From: Streptomyces glomeratus
Lineage (GTDB): Bacteria; Actinomycetota; Actinomycetes; Streptomycetales; Streptomycetaceae
DNA length: 64,000 nucleotides
Reading direction: 5' to 3'
Assembly: GCF_021462825.1 (NCBI RefSeq)
Contig: NZ_JAKEEB010000007.1
Span: forward strand, 219,867-283,866
The position numbers and the translations under genes are program-made. Positions 1 to 8,050 of this stretch are shown here, piece by piece. Each line of letters begins with the position of its first letter. The first letter of the stretch is position 1. The notes beneath the pieces are model-generated. The model searched no databases. It was given only the letters and a program-made list of their open reading frames with translations, and was not told the origin of the DNA.

Positions 1-777
1 GGTGCCGATTCTGAGGCCCTTGCGCTGGCCGATCGTGAACCCGTAGGCGCCCTCGTGGGTGCCCACCTTGCTGCCGGACTCGTCGAGGATGTCGCCCTCG
101 GCCCTGCCGAGCCGCTTGGCCAGGAAGCCCTGGGTGTCGCCGTCGGCGATGAAACAGATGTCGTGCGAGTCGGGCTTCCTGGCGACCGCGAGGCCCCGGC
201 GCTCGGCCTCCGCGCGGATCTCGTCCTTGGTGGTGACCGTGTCGCCGAGCGGGAAGATCGCGTGCGCCAGCTGCCTCTCGTCGAGCACACCGAGGACGTA
301 CGACTGGTCCTTGGCCATGTCTGAGGCGCGGTGCAGTTCGCGCGTGCCGTCGTCGAGGGTGACGACCTTGGCGTAGTGGCCCGTGCAGACGGCGTCGAAG
401 CCGAGCGCGAGGGCCTTGTCGAGCAGCGCCGCGAACTTGATCTTCTCGTTGCAGCGCAGGCACGGGTTGGGGGTGCGGCCGGCCTCGTACTCGGCGACGA
501 AGTCCTCGACCACGTCCTCGCGGAACCGCTCGGCGAGGTCCCAGACGTAGAACGGGATGCCGATGACGTCCGCGGCGCGGCGGGCGTCGCGCGAGTCCTC
601 GATGGTGCAGCAGCCGCGCGCGCCCGTGCGGAACGACTGCGGGTTCGCGGACAGCGCGAGATGGACGCCGGTCACGTCGTGGCCCGCTTCGGCGGCACGG
701 GCGGCGGCGACGGCGGAGTCGACTCCGCCGGACATGGCGGCGAGGACGCGGAGGGGGCGCTGCGGGGTCTCAGTCAT
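1..777 (-). CDS. mnmA: tRNA-specific 2-thiouridylase MnmA (3' end cut by window edge)
   Basis: Partial gene; the C-terminal part lies before base 1. The product thiolates U34 of tRNA-Lys, tRNA-Glu and tRNA-Gln using persulfide sulfur. The translation from an ATG at 777 reads [20 protein letters not shown] and continues with DSAVAA, the PP-loop ATP-pyrophosphatase motif. Further in are the first catalytic Cys in a NPCLRCNEK motif, the SYVLG stretch and the RKGLRIG motif near the edge. A good AAGG ribosome site lies 5 bases upstream of the ATG. The next gene upstream in the same direction encodes a cysteine desulfurase, the usual sulfur donor, with a gap of about 70 bases, so the two probably form one operon. 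Family assignment is firm. Confidence 0.95.
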   Translation of the reverse strand, partial: MTETPQRPLRVLAAMSGGVDSAVAAARAAEAGHDVTGVHLALSANPQSFRTGARGCCTIEDSRDARRAADVIGIPFYVWDLAERFREDVVEDFVAEYEAGRTPNPCLRCNEKIKFAALLDKALALGFDAVCTGHYAKVVTLDDGTRELHRASDMAKDQSYVLGVLDERQLAHAIFPLGDTVTTKDEIRAEAERRGLAVARKPDSHDICFIADGDTQGFLAKRLGRAEGDILDESGSKVGTHEGAYGFTIGQRKGLRIGT

Positions 778-847
778 AGCCCTTCAAGAGTACGGGTCGT
801 CCGGCGCCCCGGGCTCGCGAGTATCCATGGGGCCGGAAAGGGGCCGC

Positions 848-2011
848 TCAGCTCAGGCCCGCGCTGCGCGCACGCTCCACCACGGGCCCGATCGCCTTCG
901 CGACCGCCTCCACGTCCGCCTCGGTGGAGGTGTGGCCGAGGGAGAAGCGCAGGGTGCCGCGGGCGAGGTCGGCATCGGCTCCGGTGGCGAGCAGGACATG
1001 GCTCGGCTGGGCCACCCCGGCGGTGCAGGCGGAGCCCGTGGAGCACTCGATTCCCTGCGCGTCCAGCAGCAGGAGCAGCGAGTCGCCCTCACAGCCGGGG
1101 AAGGTGAAGTGGGCGTTCGCGGGAAGCCGGTGCACCGGGTCCCCGCCGAGGATCGCGTCCGGGACCGCCGTACGTACCGCGCCGATCAGGGCGTCGCGCA
1201 GGGCGCCGATCTCACGGGCGAACCACTCGCGCTGCTCGGCGGCGAGCCGTCCGGCGACCGCGAAGGAGGCGATGGCCGGCACATCCAGGGTGCCGGAGCG
1301 CACATGGCGCTCCTGGCCGCCGCCGTGCAGCACGGGCACCGGGCTGTACTCGCGGCCGAGGACCAGCGCGCCTATACCGTACGGGCCGCCGATCTTGTGG
1401 CCGGAGACCGTCATGGCGGCGAGGCCGGACGCGCCGAAGTCGACCGGTACCTGCCCGAAGGCCTGGACCGCGTCGGCGTGCAGCGGGACGTCGAACTCGC
1501 CCGCCACATCGGCCAGTTCGCGGACCGGCATGACCGTGCCGATCTCGTTGTTGGCCCACATGACCGTGGCGAGCGCGACATCGCCGGGGTTGCGGGCGAT
1601 GGCCTCGCGCAGGACCTCCGGGCTGACGCGGCCGTAGGAGTCGACCGGCAGGTACTCGACCGTGGCGCCCTCGTGTTCGCCGAGCCAGTGGACGGCGTCG
1701 AGCACCGCGTGGTGTTCGACGGGGCTGGACAGTACGCGGGTGCGGGCGGGGTCGGCGCCGCGGCGGGCCCAGTACAGGCCCTTGACGGCGAGGTTGTCGG
1801 CCTCGGTGCCGCCGGAGGTGAAGACGACCTCGCTGGGGCGGGCGCCGAGGGCATCCGCGAGGGTCTCGCGGGCCTCTTCGACGGTGCGCCTCGCGCGGCG
1901 GCCGGATGCGTGCAGCGACGAGGCGTTGCCGGTGGCCACGAGCTGGGCGGTCAGTGCCTCTGCCGCCTCGGGGAGCATCGGGGTGGTCGCGGCGTGGTCG
2001 AGGTAAGCCAT
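848..2011 (-). CDS. cysteine desulfurase, NifS/IscS family (PLP)
   Basis: 387 aa, full length for the family. It converts cysteine to alanine and holds a persulfide that is passed to acceptors such as MnmA. The N-terminus [12 protein letters not shown] is typical. The PLP lysine is in [10 protein letters not shown], and the persulfide Cys is in a loop reading [11 protein letters not shown] followed by the conserved PSHVL. It directly precedes mnmA on the same strand, which points to tRNA thiolation as its main job, although supply of sulfur to Fe-S clusters or other thio-cofactors is possible. The start is the ATG at 2011. Confidence 0.93.
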   Translation of the reverse strand: MAYLDHAATTPMLPEAAEALTAQLVATGNASSLHASGRRARRTVEEARETLADALGARPSEVVFTSGGTEADNLAVKGLYWARRGADPARTRVLSSPVEHHAVLDAVHWLGEHEGATVEYLPVDSYGRVSPEVLREAIARNPGDVALATVMWANNEIGTVMPVRELADVAGEFDVPLHADAVQAFGQVPVDFGASGLAAMTVSGHKIGGPYGIGALVLGREYSPVPVLHGGGQERHVRSGTLDVPAIASFAVAGRLAAEQREWFAREIGALRDALIGAVRTAVPDAILGGDPVHRLPANAHFTFPGCEGDSLLLLLDAQGIECSTGSACTAGVAQPSHVLLATGADADLARGTLRFSLGHTSTEADVEAVAKAIGPVVERARSAGLS

Positions 2012-2108
2012 GGTGCGCCAATTCTATGACCGGCCGCTTTCCGGGCGGGGTGGGGCCCGTCAGCGGAGCGGGTGCTGCCGCGCGCCCCGGCCGTCGAGGC
2101 GCCCGGCC

Positions 2109-2420
2109 CTAGAAGCTCCAGGAAACGGTGTGGTCCACCTGCATGGCGGTCACCAGGACCACCAGGTCCGCGATCCCGAGACCGAGGCCGAGGTAGGCGC
2201 GGCCACGGCGCGCGGTGCCGTGCCACAGGGCCACGGCGGCCAGGACGATGGCGATGGGGCCGAGGAAGACATTGAGGACGAGCAGGCCGAGCAGGCCGAG
2301 GATGAAGGACGCCACGGCCATGCCCTCGGCGTCGCGCGTGCCGGTGCGGCGGGCCGGGGCCGTGGTGTTCCCGGTGGCCCGGGTGGTGGTGCTCTCGTTG
2401 CGTGTCGCGGTGAGGTTCAT
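2109..2420 (-). CDS. DUF4190-type small membrane protein
   Basis: 103 aa. The first 33 residues are polar and Thr/Arg-rich, then come two hydrophobic segments (about residues 34-66 and 77-95) joined by an ALWHGTARRG loop, the pattern of DUF4190 proteins common in actinobacteria. Membrane location is clear; function is unknown. It lies upstream of the cysteine desulfurase on the same strand, with about 100 bases between them. Confidence 0.75.
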   Translation of the reverse strand: MNLTATRNESTTTRATGNTTAPARRTGTRDAEGMAVASFILGLLGLLVLNVFLGPIAIVLAAVALWHGTARRGRAYLGLGLGIADLVVLVTAMQVDHTVSWSF

Positions 2421-2460
2421 GATGCGGTCAACTCCCGAACGGTCGGATGGCGTACGGCGA

Positions 2461-2628
2461 TCAGTGGGCCGACGTGTGCCGCCGGCGCCCGTGCCGCTCG
2501 CGGACCGCGAAGATCACGAGCCAGACGGCGATACCGGCCGCGGCCACGAGGGTGACGGGTAGCGGGGCGTGGGCCACGGTGCCGAGGACGGTCCCCAGCA
2601 GCAGTAGGGCGGCGACGAGGAACAGCAT
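2461..2628 (-). CDS. small single/two-pass membrane protein, unknown function
   Basis: About 55 aa from an ATG at 2628 (MLFLVAALLLLGTVLG), with two closely spaced hydrophobic stretches and a basic tail rich in Arg and His. A GGAGG-like site lies about 13 bases upstream. An in-frame extension to 2697 would run through the palindromic operator, so the shorter form is preferred. It is the first gene leftward from the palindrome and is therefore a candidate target of the TetR protein encoded on the other side. No family is recognised. Confidence 0.5.
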   Translation of the reverse strand: MLFLVAALLLLGTVLGTVAHAPLPVTLVAAAGIAVWLVIFAVRERHGRRRHTSAH

Positions 2629-2669
2629 GGGATCGGATCCCCCTCCGGGATACCTCGCGTTACAGTTCG

Positions 2670-2697
2670 GTGAACGCTTGTAGTTACACTCGTTCAC
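2670..2697. promoter_or_regulatory. 28-bp near-perfect palindrome, likely TetR operator
   Basis: The sequence reads GTGAACG-ct-TGTA-gt-TACA-ct-CGTTCAC. Of 14 half-site positions, 11 pair exactly across the centre (between 2683 and 2684). It sits between the small membrane protein gene (minus) and the tetR gene (plus, starting at 2763), where an autoregulatory TetR dimer would bind. The outer GTGAACG half-site recalls FabR/DesT-type lipid regulators, from memory only. Confidence 0.75.
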
Positions 2698-2762
2698 TGA
2701 CTTCCCAGTCTAACGTGTCTTATGGCTTTCCAATTCCAGCGAACAGTTGTTAACTGCATGGT

Positions 2763-3389
2763 ATGAGTCACACCCTCGGCATCCGGCAGGCCCAGAAGCA
2801 GAAGACCCGTCAGGCACTCCTGGACGCGGCGCTCGGGCTGCTGGAGGAGCAGAGCCTGAGCAGCCTCGGTCTGCGCGAGGTCACCCGCGCGGTGGGCGTC
2901 GCCCCCACCGCCTTCTACCGGCACTTCCGGTCGACCGCGGACCTCGGCGTGGAACTGGTCCAGGAGGCCCTCGGCAGCCTCCACCCCATGATCGAGTCAA
3001 CGGTCACCGCGGACGGCGACAGCGACGAGCGCATCGTGCGCACCGTCGAGCTGATCGCCCGCCATGTGGACGCGTACCCCGCGCACGTACGGTTCATCGC
3101 GCGGGAGCGGCACGGTGGCGTCCAGCCGGTGCGCGAGGAGATCCGGCGTCAACTGGCCCGGTTCGCCGAGGAGGTGACGGTCGCGCTGGCCGGGCACCCC
3201 GAGTCCGAGGGGTGGAGCCAGGACGACCTGCTGATGCTCGCCGGCCTGTACGTCGACCAGATGCTGGCGAGTGCCTGCCAGTTCCTGGAGGCACGGGAGG
3301 GTGCCGCCGAGGAGCGGGATCAGGTGGCCAGGATGGCGGCCCAGCGGCTGCGCCTGATCAGTATCGGGCGCCATCACTGGAAGTCGTAG
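2763..3389 (+). CDS. TetR/AcrR family transcriptional regulator
   Basis: 208 aa. The N-terminal helix-turn-helix domain (about residues 12-60) carries KTRQALLDAAL, LREVTRAVGV and PTAFYRHF, a standard TetR signature. The C-terminal ligand-binding region is helical and has no motif that gives a ligand. The start at 2763 has no obvious ribosome site, and an in-frame alternative is not evident. The palindrome at 2670-2697 is its probable operator, so autoregulation and control of the divergent small membrane gene are likely (inference). Its last 32 bases overlap the 3' end of the convergent WYL regulator gene. Confidence 0.9.
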   Translation: MSHTLGIRQAQKQKTRQALLDAALGLLEEQSLSSLGLREVTRAVGVAPTAFYRHFRSTADLGVELVQEALGSLHPMIESTVTADGDSDERIVRTVELIARHVDAYPAHVRFIARERHGGVQPVREEIRRQLARFAEEVTVALAGHPESEGWSQDDLLMLAGLYVDQMLASACQFLEAREGAAEERDQVARMAAQRLRLISIGRHHWKS

Positions 3390-4356
3390 CGGGTCGGTCC
3401 GTGGCGTACAGGTCCGTGACGGAGGCGGCCGCCCGGGCCAGTTCCTCGCGCGCCTCCGGCGGCGTCAGCACCTCCACCCGGTCGGCGAACACCAGAAGTG
3501 AGCGCACCTCGCGCACGGCGCCGTACGACAGCCGGGCCGTCACCCAGGCGCCGTCGCCGTCCTCCTCCGGCAGGTCCACCAGCGCGAAGGCGGTCAGGCG
3601 CCGGAACATGTCGAGGTGTTCGCGGCGCACCCGGACCGTCACCCCGAGACCGCCCGGCCGCTCCTCGACCTGTCGGCGCAGCACCTCCCAGGCGTCGGCG
3701 AGTTCGACCCCCGGGCGCCGCCGGACGGGATCGCTCAGCAGGGTCGCCGCACGCACCCGGTCCGCACGGAAGAGCCGCGGTCTGCCGCGACGGTCCGCGA
3801 CCAGGTACCAGACGCCCGCCTTGGAGACGAGCCCGTAGGGGTCGACGGTGTAGGTGTGCGGCTCGTCGTCCCCGCTGTGCCGGTAGCGCAGCCGCAGCCG
3901 GCGGTCGGCGAACACCGCGTCGTGCAGGATGTCCAGGTCGACGGCGGCCTGCGGGCCGCCCTTCCAACGCGTCGCGTCGACGAGGATCCGGCGGCTGGTG
4001 GCCTCGGCGGCGGGCCGGTGCGGCACGGGCAGCGCCGCCATCACCTTGCGCAGCGCGGAACCGAGGGCCGCGTCCAGACCGAGGGCGGCGTGCGCGCCCT
4101 GCGCGGCCAGGACGAACAGGGCGCGCGACTCGTCGGCGGTCAGCCCCGTGACGTCCGTACGGAATCCGGCGAGCAGCTCGATGCCGCCGTACCGTCCCCG
4201 CTCGGCGTACACCGGCACGCCGGAGGCGGACAGGGCCTCGACGTCGCGGTAGATGGTGCGCACCGACACCTCCAGCCGGTCGGCGAGTTCGCGGGCCGGG
4301 ACGCGGCCGCGGGTCTGGAGCAGCAGGAGGATCGAGAGCAGGCGGTCCGACTTCAC
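3358..4356 (-). CDS. WYL-domain transcriptional regulator (YafY type)
   Basis: 332 aa from a GTG at 4356 (VKSDRLLSILLLLQTRGRV). An N-terminal winged helix-turn-helix (residues 1-60, with VSVRTIYRDVEALSASGVPV) is followed by a WYL domain (about 130-200) containing VDPYGLVSKAGVWYLVAD, and a C-terminal WCX-like extension. Such proteins sense small ligands or nucleic acid and often control a neighbouring gene. It is divergent from the DinB-like gene at 4458, and the 100-base gap between them contains a TGAC-ggaaact-GTCA inverted repeat, so it probably regulates that gene. Its 3' end overlaps the convergent tetR gene by 32 bases. Confidence 0.88.
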   Translation of the reverse strand: MKSDRLLSILLLLQTRGRVPARELADRLEVSVRTIYRDVEALSASGVPVYAERGRYGGIELLAGFRTDVTGLTADESRALFVLAAQGAHAALGLDAALGSALRKVMAALPVPHRPAAEATSRRILVDATRWKGGPQAAVDLDILHDAVFADRRLRLRYRHSGDDEPHTYTVDPYGLVSKAGVWYLVADRRGRPRLFRADRVRAATLLSDPVRRRPGVELADAWEVLRRQVEERPGGLGVTVRVRREHLDMFRRLTAFALVDLPEEDGDGAWVTARLSYGAVREVRSLLVFADRVEVLTPPEAREELARAAASVTDLYATDRPATTSSDGARY

Positions 4357-4457
4357 CGGCCCAGCATCGCGGTGGCGGCGGAAGGCCCGCAAAAGTTGAC
4401 GGAAACTGTCAGGTTCTGCGGGGAACCTCGGGGCACCGACTCACCGGAAGGACCCTC

Positions 4458-5042
4458 ATGAACACCGATCCCCGTCCCGTGTACGCCCGCGCCTCCGCGC
4501 AGGTCGCCGCGCTGATCGAGACCGTACGGCCGGAACAGCTCGCCGGCCCCACACCGTGTACCGAGTTCGACGTACGGACGCTGCTGTCGCACATCGTCGG
4601 CGGCACCCGCCGGATCGCCGTGGTCGGCGCGGGCGGCGACGGGTTGGCCGTGCGCCCCTTCGCGGACGGCGTCGCGGACGACGGCTGGGCGGCCGCGTAC
4701 GTCGCGGCCGGCCGCGAGGTCCGGCGGGCCTGGGCGGACGACGCCCGGCTGGACGCGCCGGTGCGGGTGCCGTGGGGCGAGACGACGGGGCGCAACGCGC
4801 TGTCCGGGTATGTGATGGAGAAGGTCACCCACACCTGGGACCTGTGGGAAGCGCTCGGCCGGCCGCTCGAACTCGACCCGGATGTGGCCGAGTTCGCGCT
4901 CGGCGTCGCCCGTCTCGTGCTGCCCGAGCCGGAGCGCGGCGACGACGTGCCCTTCGATTCGGCCCGCCCGGCTCCCGAGGGGGCCGACGCCTACGGGCGG
5001 CTGGCGGCCTGGCTGGGCCGCGGGCCGACGGCGGCCCGCTGA
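4458..5042 (+). CDS. TIGR03086-type metal-binding protein (DinB / maleylpyruvate isomerase-like fold)
   Basis: 194 aa. The segment PTPCTEFDVRTLLSHIVGGT near residues 33-55 and the later VTHTWDLWEALGRP motif supply the His residues of the metal site in this fold. The family uses divalent metal and may use mycothiol or another thiol, but the substrate cannot be read from sequence. The ATG at 4458 follows GGAAGGACCCTC, a good ribosome site. It is divergent from a WYL regulator and is followed by a strong bidirectional terminator at 5060-5105, so it is probably a single-gene unit. Confidence 0.8.
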   Translation: MNTDPRPVYARASAQVAALIETVRPEQLAGPTPCTEFDVRTLLSHIVGGTRRIAVVGAGGDGLAVRPFADGVADDGWAAAYVAAGREVRRAWADDARLDAPVRVPWGETTGRNALSGYVMEKVTHTWDLWEALGRPLELDPDVAEFALGVARLVLPEPERGDDVPFDSARPAPEGADAYGRLAAWLGRGPTAAR

Positions 5043-5059
5043 CCCGCACCCGGCCGGAC

Positions 5060-5105
5060 CGCGGAACCGGGCCGTGCCCCCGCCGGGGCGCGGCCCGGTT
5101 CCGCG
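5060..5105. terminator. strong bidirectional terminator hairpin
   Basis: A 14-bp perfect stem (CGCGGAACCGGGCC at 5060-5073 against its complement at 5092-5105) extends inward by 7 more pairs including one G-U, leaving a 4-base loop. It lies between the converging ends of the DinB-like gene and the thioesterase gene. There is no T-tract, as is usual in high-G+C actinobacteria. Confidence 0.85.
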
Positions 5106-5111
5106 TCCGGC

Positions 5112-5972
5112 TCAGCCCAGCCTGACCCGGGCCAGCTGACGGGATTGCGCGACCAGGCGGTCCCGGCTGTCCCAGACCTCGGCGTCCTCCTCCAGGAAGC
5201 CGCCGGCGAGGTTGCGGGTGGTGATGGACACCCTCAGCGGTCCGGGCGCCGGACGGCACCGCACGTGCACGGTCAGCTCGACGGTCGGCACCCAGCCGGA
5301 GATGCCGAGCTCGAAGGCGGTGGGCGGCAGCGCGTCCACCGCGAGGAGCAGCGACAGCGGGTCCGCGTCGCGGCCGTCGGCGAGCCCGAACCAGGCGCGC
5401 ATCTCGCCCTTTCCGGAGGGCGCTCCCAGGGCCCAGCCGAGGGTGGCCGGGTCCAGCTTGATCATCAGCCGGTCGGTGATCGCCGAGCTGCCGGGGACCG
5501 GCGCCGGGCCGTCCTCGGGGCCGAAGCACTGGTCCATGGGCGGGATGGCGGGCGGCCGCGCGGTGGTGCGCACGTCGTCGGGCAGGGCATCCAGGTCGCC
5601 GTACGAGGCGAGGACGCGGATGCGCTCGACCTCGCGGCCCTCGTCGTCGTACTGGAAGAGGGAAGCCTGGCCGGTGGAGAGGGTGCGGCCGGTGCGGACC
5701 ACGTCCGTACGGATCACTGCGGGTCCCGGCTGCGAGGCGGTGAGGTAGTGCGCGGAGATCGTGAACGGGTCCGCGTGCGGCAGGGCGTCCGCGAGGGCAC
5801 GGCCGAGCACGGCCAGCAGATAGCCGCCGTTGACGGCGCTGATGATCGTCCAGCCGGCGGAGAGGTCGATGTCGTAGACGCCGGTTTCCCGGAGGGTGAC
5901 CGCGGTGTCGCGGTCGAACTCGCTGTCGCCGATCATCGCCGTCGCGGCCTGTGCGGTAGCTCCTTCTGGCAT
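5112..5972 (-). CDS. acyl-CoA thioesterase family protein (TesB-like double hot-dog)
   Basis: About 286 aa. The N-terminal half has GWTIISAVNGGYLLAVLGRA and the SAHYLTASQPG segment of 4HBT_3/TesB-like hot-dog proteins; the C-terminal half repeats the fold with PTAFELGISGWVPTVELTVH. It would hydrolyse an acyl-CoA, though the natural acyl group is unknown. The start is uncertain: ATG at 5972 is preferred, a TTG at 5987 and an ATG at 5936 are possible, and none has a convincing ribosome site. It is transcribed alone, convergent with the DinB-like gene. Confidence 0.75.
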   Translation of the reverse strand: MPEGATAQAATAMIGDSEFDRDTAVTLRETGVYDIDLSAGWTIISAVNGGYLLAVLGRALADALPHADPFTISAHYLTASQPGPAVIRTDVVRTGRTLSTGQASLFQYDDEGREVERIRVLASYGDLDALPDDVRTTARPPAIPPMDQCFGPEDGPAPVPGSSAITDRLMIKLDPATLGWALGAPSGKGEMRAWFGLADGRDADPLSLLLAVDALPPTAFELGISGWVPTVELTVHVRCRPAPGPLRVSITTRNLAGGFLEEDAEVWDSRDRLVAQSRQLARVRLG

Positions 5973-6190
5973 GCACAAACCGTACAACGAGAAATTACTA
6001 AGCAGTAGCTTTTCCCTGTTTCAAGTCCGTGACATTCCAGACGCGGGCGCTCGGATCCAGCCATCCTCAGGTGAGCTTTTGGCAATTTTTAGGTAAGTGT
6101 CCGCACTCGTCCGTGACCCTTGGCCTCCGGTTTCCCTCTGAGAAGACGTACAGCTTGTTCCGCCCGTTCACAGGAAGAGCCGCCACGCCG

Positions 6191-7417
6191 ATGAGCCTGA
6201 CAGGGACGCCGTTCCTCCTCACGTCGATCGTCCTCGTGGCGGTCGCCCTCATCCTGCCTCTGGTCCTGTGGTCCCGGATCCGCGGCCCGGTACTGCTGCG
6301 CCACGCCGCCCGGATGATGATGCTGCTGTTCGCGCAGGTCACCGCAGTCACCCTGGTCTTCGTCCTGGTGAACAACGCCAACAGTCTGTACGACAACTGG
6401 TCCGATCTGCTCGGCACGGGCAACCATGTGCGCCAAGCCGCCGACCTCGGCAAGGACGGCACCGGCGGAATCCAGATCAGGACCCTGCCCAAGGTCCGCC
6501 AGACCTTCACCCCGGCCGAGGGGCCGGGCATGCAAGCGGCGGGCGGCGTGCGCGTCACCCAGCTCAAGGGGCAGGTGTCGGGCGTCGAGGCCGAGGTCTA
6601 CGTCTGGCTGCCGCCGCAGTACGACGACCCCGCCTACAAGAACAAGAAGTTCCCCGTAGTGGAGCTGCTCTCGGGCTATCCCGGCTCGGCGAAGGCGTGG
6701 TTCGGATCGCTCAAGGCGCACGAGCAGCTGCTGCCGCTGATGCGCAGCGGGCAGGTGGCGCCCTTCATCCTGGTGGCGCCGCGCACCAACCTCATCGCCA
6801 AGGTCGACACGGGCTGCGCGAACGTCCCCGGCGTGGTGAACGCCGACACCTGGCTCAGCATCGACGTGCCGAAGATGGTGATGGACAACTTCCGCGCCCA
6901 GTCCGCACCGAACGGCTGGGCCGCGGCCGGCTACTCGGCGGGCGCGCACTGCGCCACGAAGCTCGTGACCGCGCACCCCGACCGCTACCGGGCCGCGATC
7001 AGCCTGTCCGGCTACAACGACCCGATCGGCGAACGCAAGTCGCTGGCCGCGCGGAGCGCCGCGCTGCGCCGGGCGAACAACCCCTACTTCCTGCTGAAGG
7101 GACGGCACACCCCGCCGCACATCTCGCTCTACCTGTCCGGCCAGCTCGGTGACGGCTACCAGGCGGCCGCCGCGCTGGAGCAGATCGCCAAGCCTCCGAC
7201 CGTGGTGCGCGCGGTGCTGATCCCGCGCAGTGCGGGCGGGCACAGCATGGCCCTGTGGCGGCCGCAGATCCCGTACGTGTTCACCTGGCTCAGCCAGCAG
7301 ATGACCGGGAGGAACACCGCCGGGACTACTCCTCGGCAACCGTTGACCGACGGTTCCAAGCGCGCGGCGCTCGCCAGTGGAAGCGCATCGCCAAAAGGCG
7401 TAGCACGAAAGCGGTGA
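6191..7417 (+). CDS. membrane-anchored alpha/beta-hydrolase, putative esterase
   Basis: 408 aa from an ATG at 6191, preceded by AGGAAGAG. Two hydrophobic segments near residues 6-26 and 35-60 anchor the protein, and the catalytic part lies beyond. It is an esterase-D/antigen-85-like hydrolase (PF00756 type): VYVWLPPQYDDP, then the nucleophile elbow GYSAGA around residue 237, and a late GGHSMALWRPQ that supplies the His. The substrate is unknown; cell-envelope esters are plausible. A longer in-frame form from 6029 is unlikely because it lacks a ribosome site. Its last 92 bases overlap the convergent channel gene. Confidence 0.82.
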   Translation: MSLTGTPFLLTSIVLVAVALILPLVLWSRIRGPVLLRHAARMMMLLFAQVTAVTLVFVLVNNANSLYDNWSDLLGTGNHVRQAADLGKDGTGGIQIRTLPKVRQTFTPAEGPGMQAAGGVRVTQLKGQVSGVEAEVYVWLPPQYDDPAYKNKKFPVVELLSGYPGSAKAWFGSLKAHEQLLPLMRSGQVAPFILVAPRTNLIAKVDTGCANVPGVVNADTWLSIDVPKMVMDNFRAQSAPNGWAAAGYSAGAHCATKLVTAHPDRYRAAISLSGYNDPIGERKSLAARSAALRRANNPYFLLKGRHTPPHISLYLSGQLGDGYQAAAALEQIAKPPTVVRAVLIPRSAGGHSMALWRPQIPYVFTWLSQQMTGRNTAGTTPRQPLTDGSKRAALASGSASPKGVARKR

Positions 7418-8000
7418 CGACCGCGAGCGCCGAGGTCAGCGGGGTCAGCGCGTCGTAGCGGATGCAGAGCACGACCATCGTGGCGCCGACGATGGCCGGC
7501 ACCGCGTAGAGGTCGCGGTCCCAGCGCAGCAGCGAGGGCACCTCGTTGGCGAGGACGTCGCGCAGGACGCCTCCGCCCACCGCCGTGGCGAGGCCGAGGG
7601 CCGCGCTCGCGGTGAGGCCGAGCCCGTAGTCGTAGGCCTTGGTCGTGCCCGCGACGCAGAACAGGCCGAGGCCGGCCGCGTCGAAGACGTTGACGGCCAC
7701 CTGGATCCGCTCCACCTGCGGGTGGAGGAAGAAGACCAGCAGGGCGGCGAGCAGGGGGGTCAGGAAGTACCCCAGGTCCGTGAACGCGGCCGGCGGTACG
7801 GCACCGATGATCACATCGCGGAACAGCCCTCCGCCCAGCGCCGTGACCTCGGCGAGCACGGCGATGCCGAAGACGTCGAAGTTCTTGCGGACGGCCAGCA
7901 GCGCGCCGGAGATCGCGAAGACGAAGATGCCTACGAGATCCAGCGTGTGCTGGACGGAGGGGCTGAACAGTTGCTGGAGCACCTTTACATTCTCACCCAT
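7326..8000 (-). CDS. TRIC / UPF0126 family membrane channel protein
   Basis: About 224 aa with seven predicted membrane segments. It carries the two diagnostic repeats of PF03458: GGGLFRDVIIG in the first half and GGGVLRDVLANEVP in the second. Prokaryotic members form trimeric monovalent-cation channels. The start is ATG at 8000, and an upstream in-frame codon at 8021 is less likely. The 3' end overlaps the convergent esterase gene by 92 bases, so its stop lies inside that coding sequence. Confidence 0.88.
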   Translation of the reverse strand: MGENVKVLQQLFSPSVQHTLDLVGIFVFAISGALLAVRKNFDVFGIAVLAEVTALGGGLFRDVIIGAVPPAAFTDLGYFLTPLLAALLVFFLHPQVERIQVAVNVFDAAGLGLFCVAGTTKAYDYGLGLTASAALGLATAVGGGVLRDVLANEVPSLLRWDRDLYAVPAIVGATMVVLCIRYDALTPLTSALAVVTAFVLRLLAMRFHWRAPRAWNRRSTVAEE

Positions 8001-8050
8001 CCGAGTGAATGCACCTTGCAATGCAAGGCCAGGGCTCCGAAAAATCTAGG

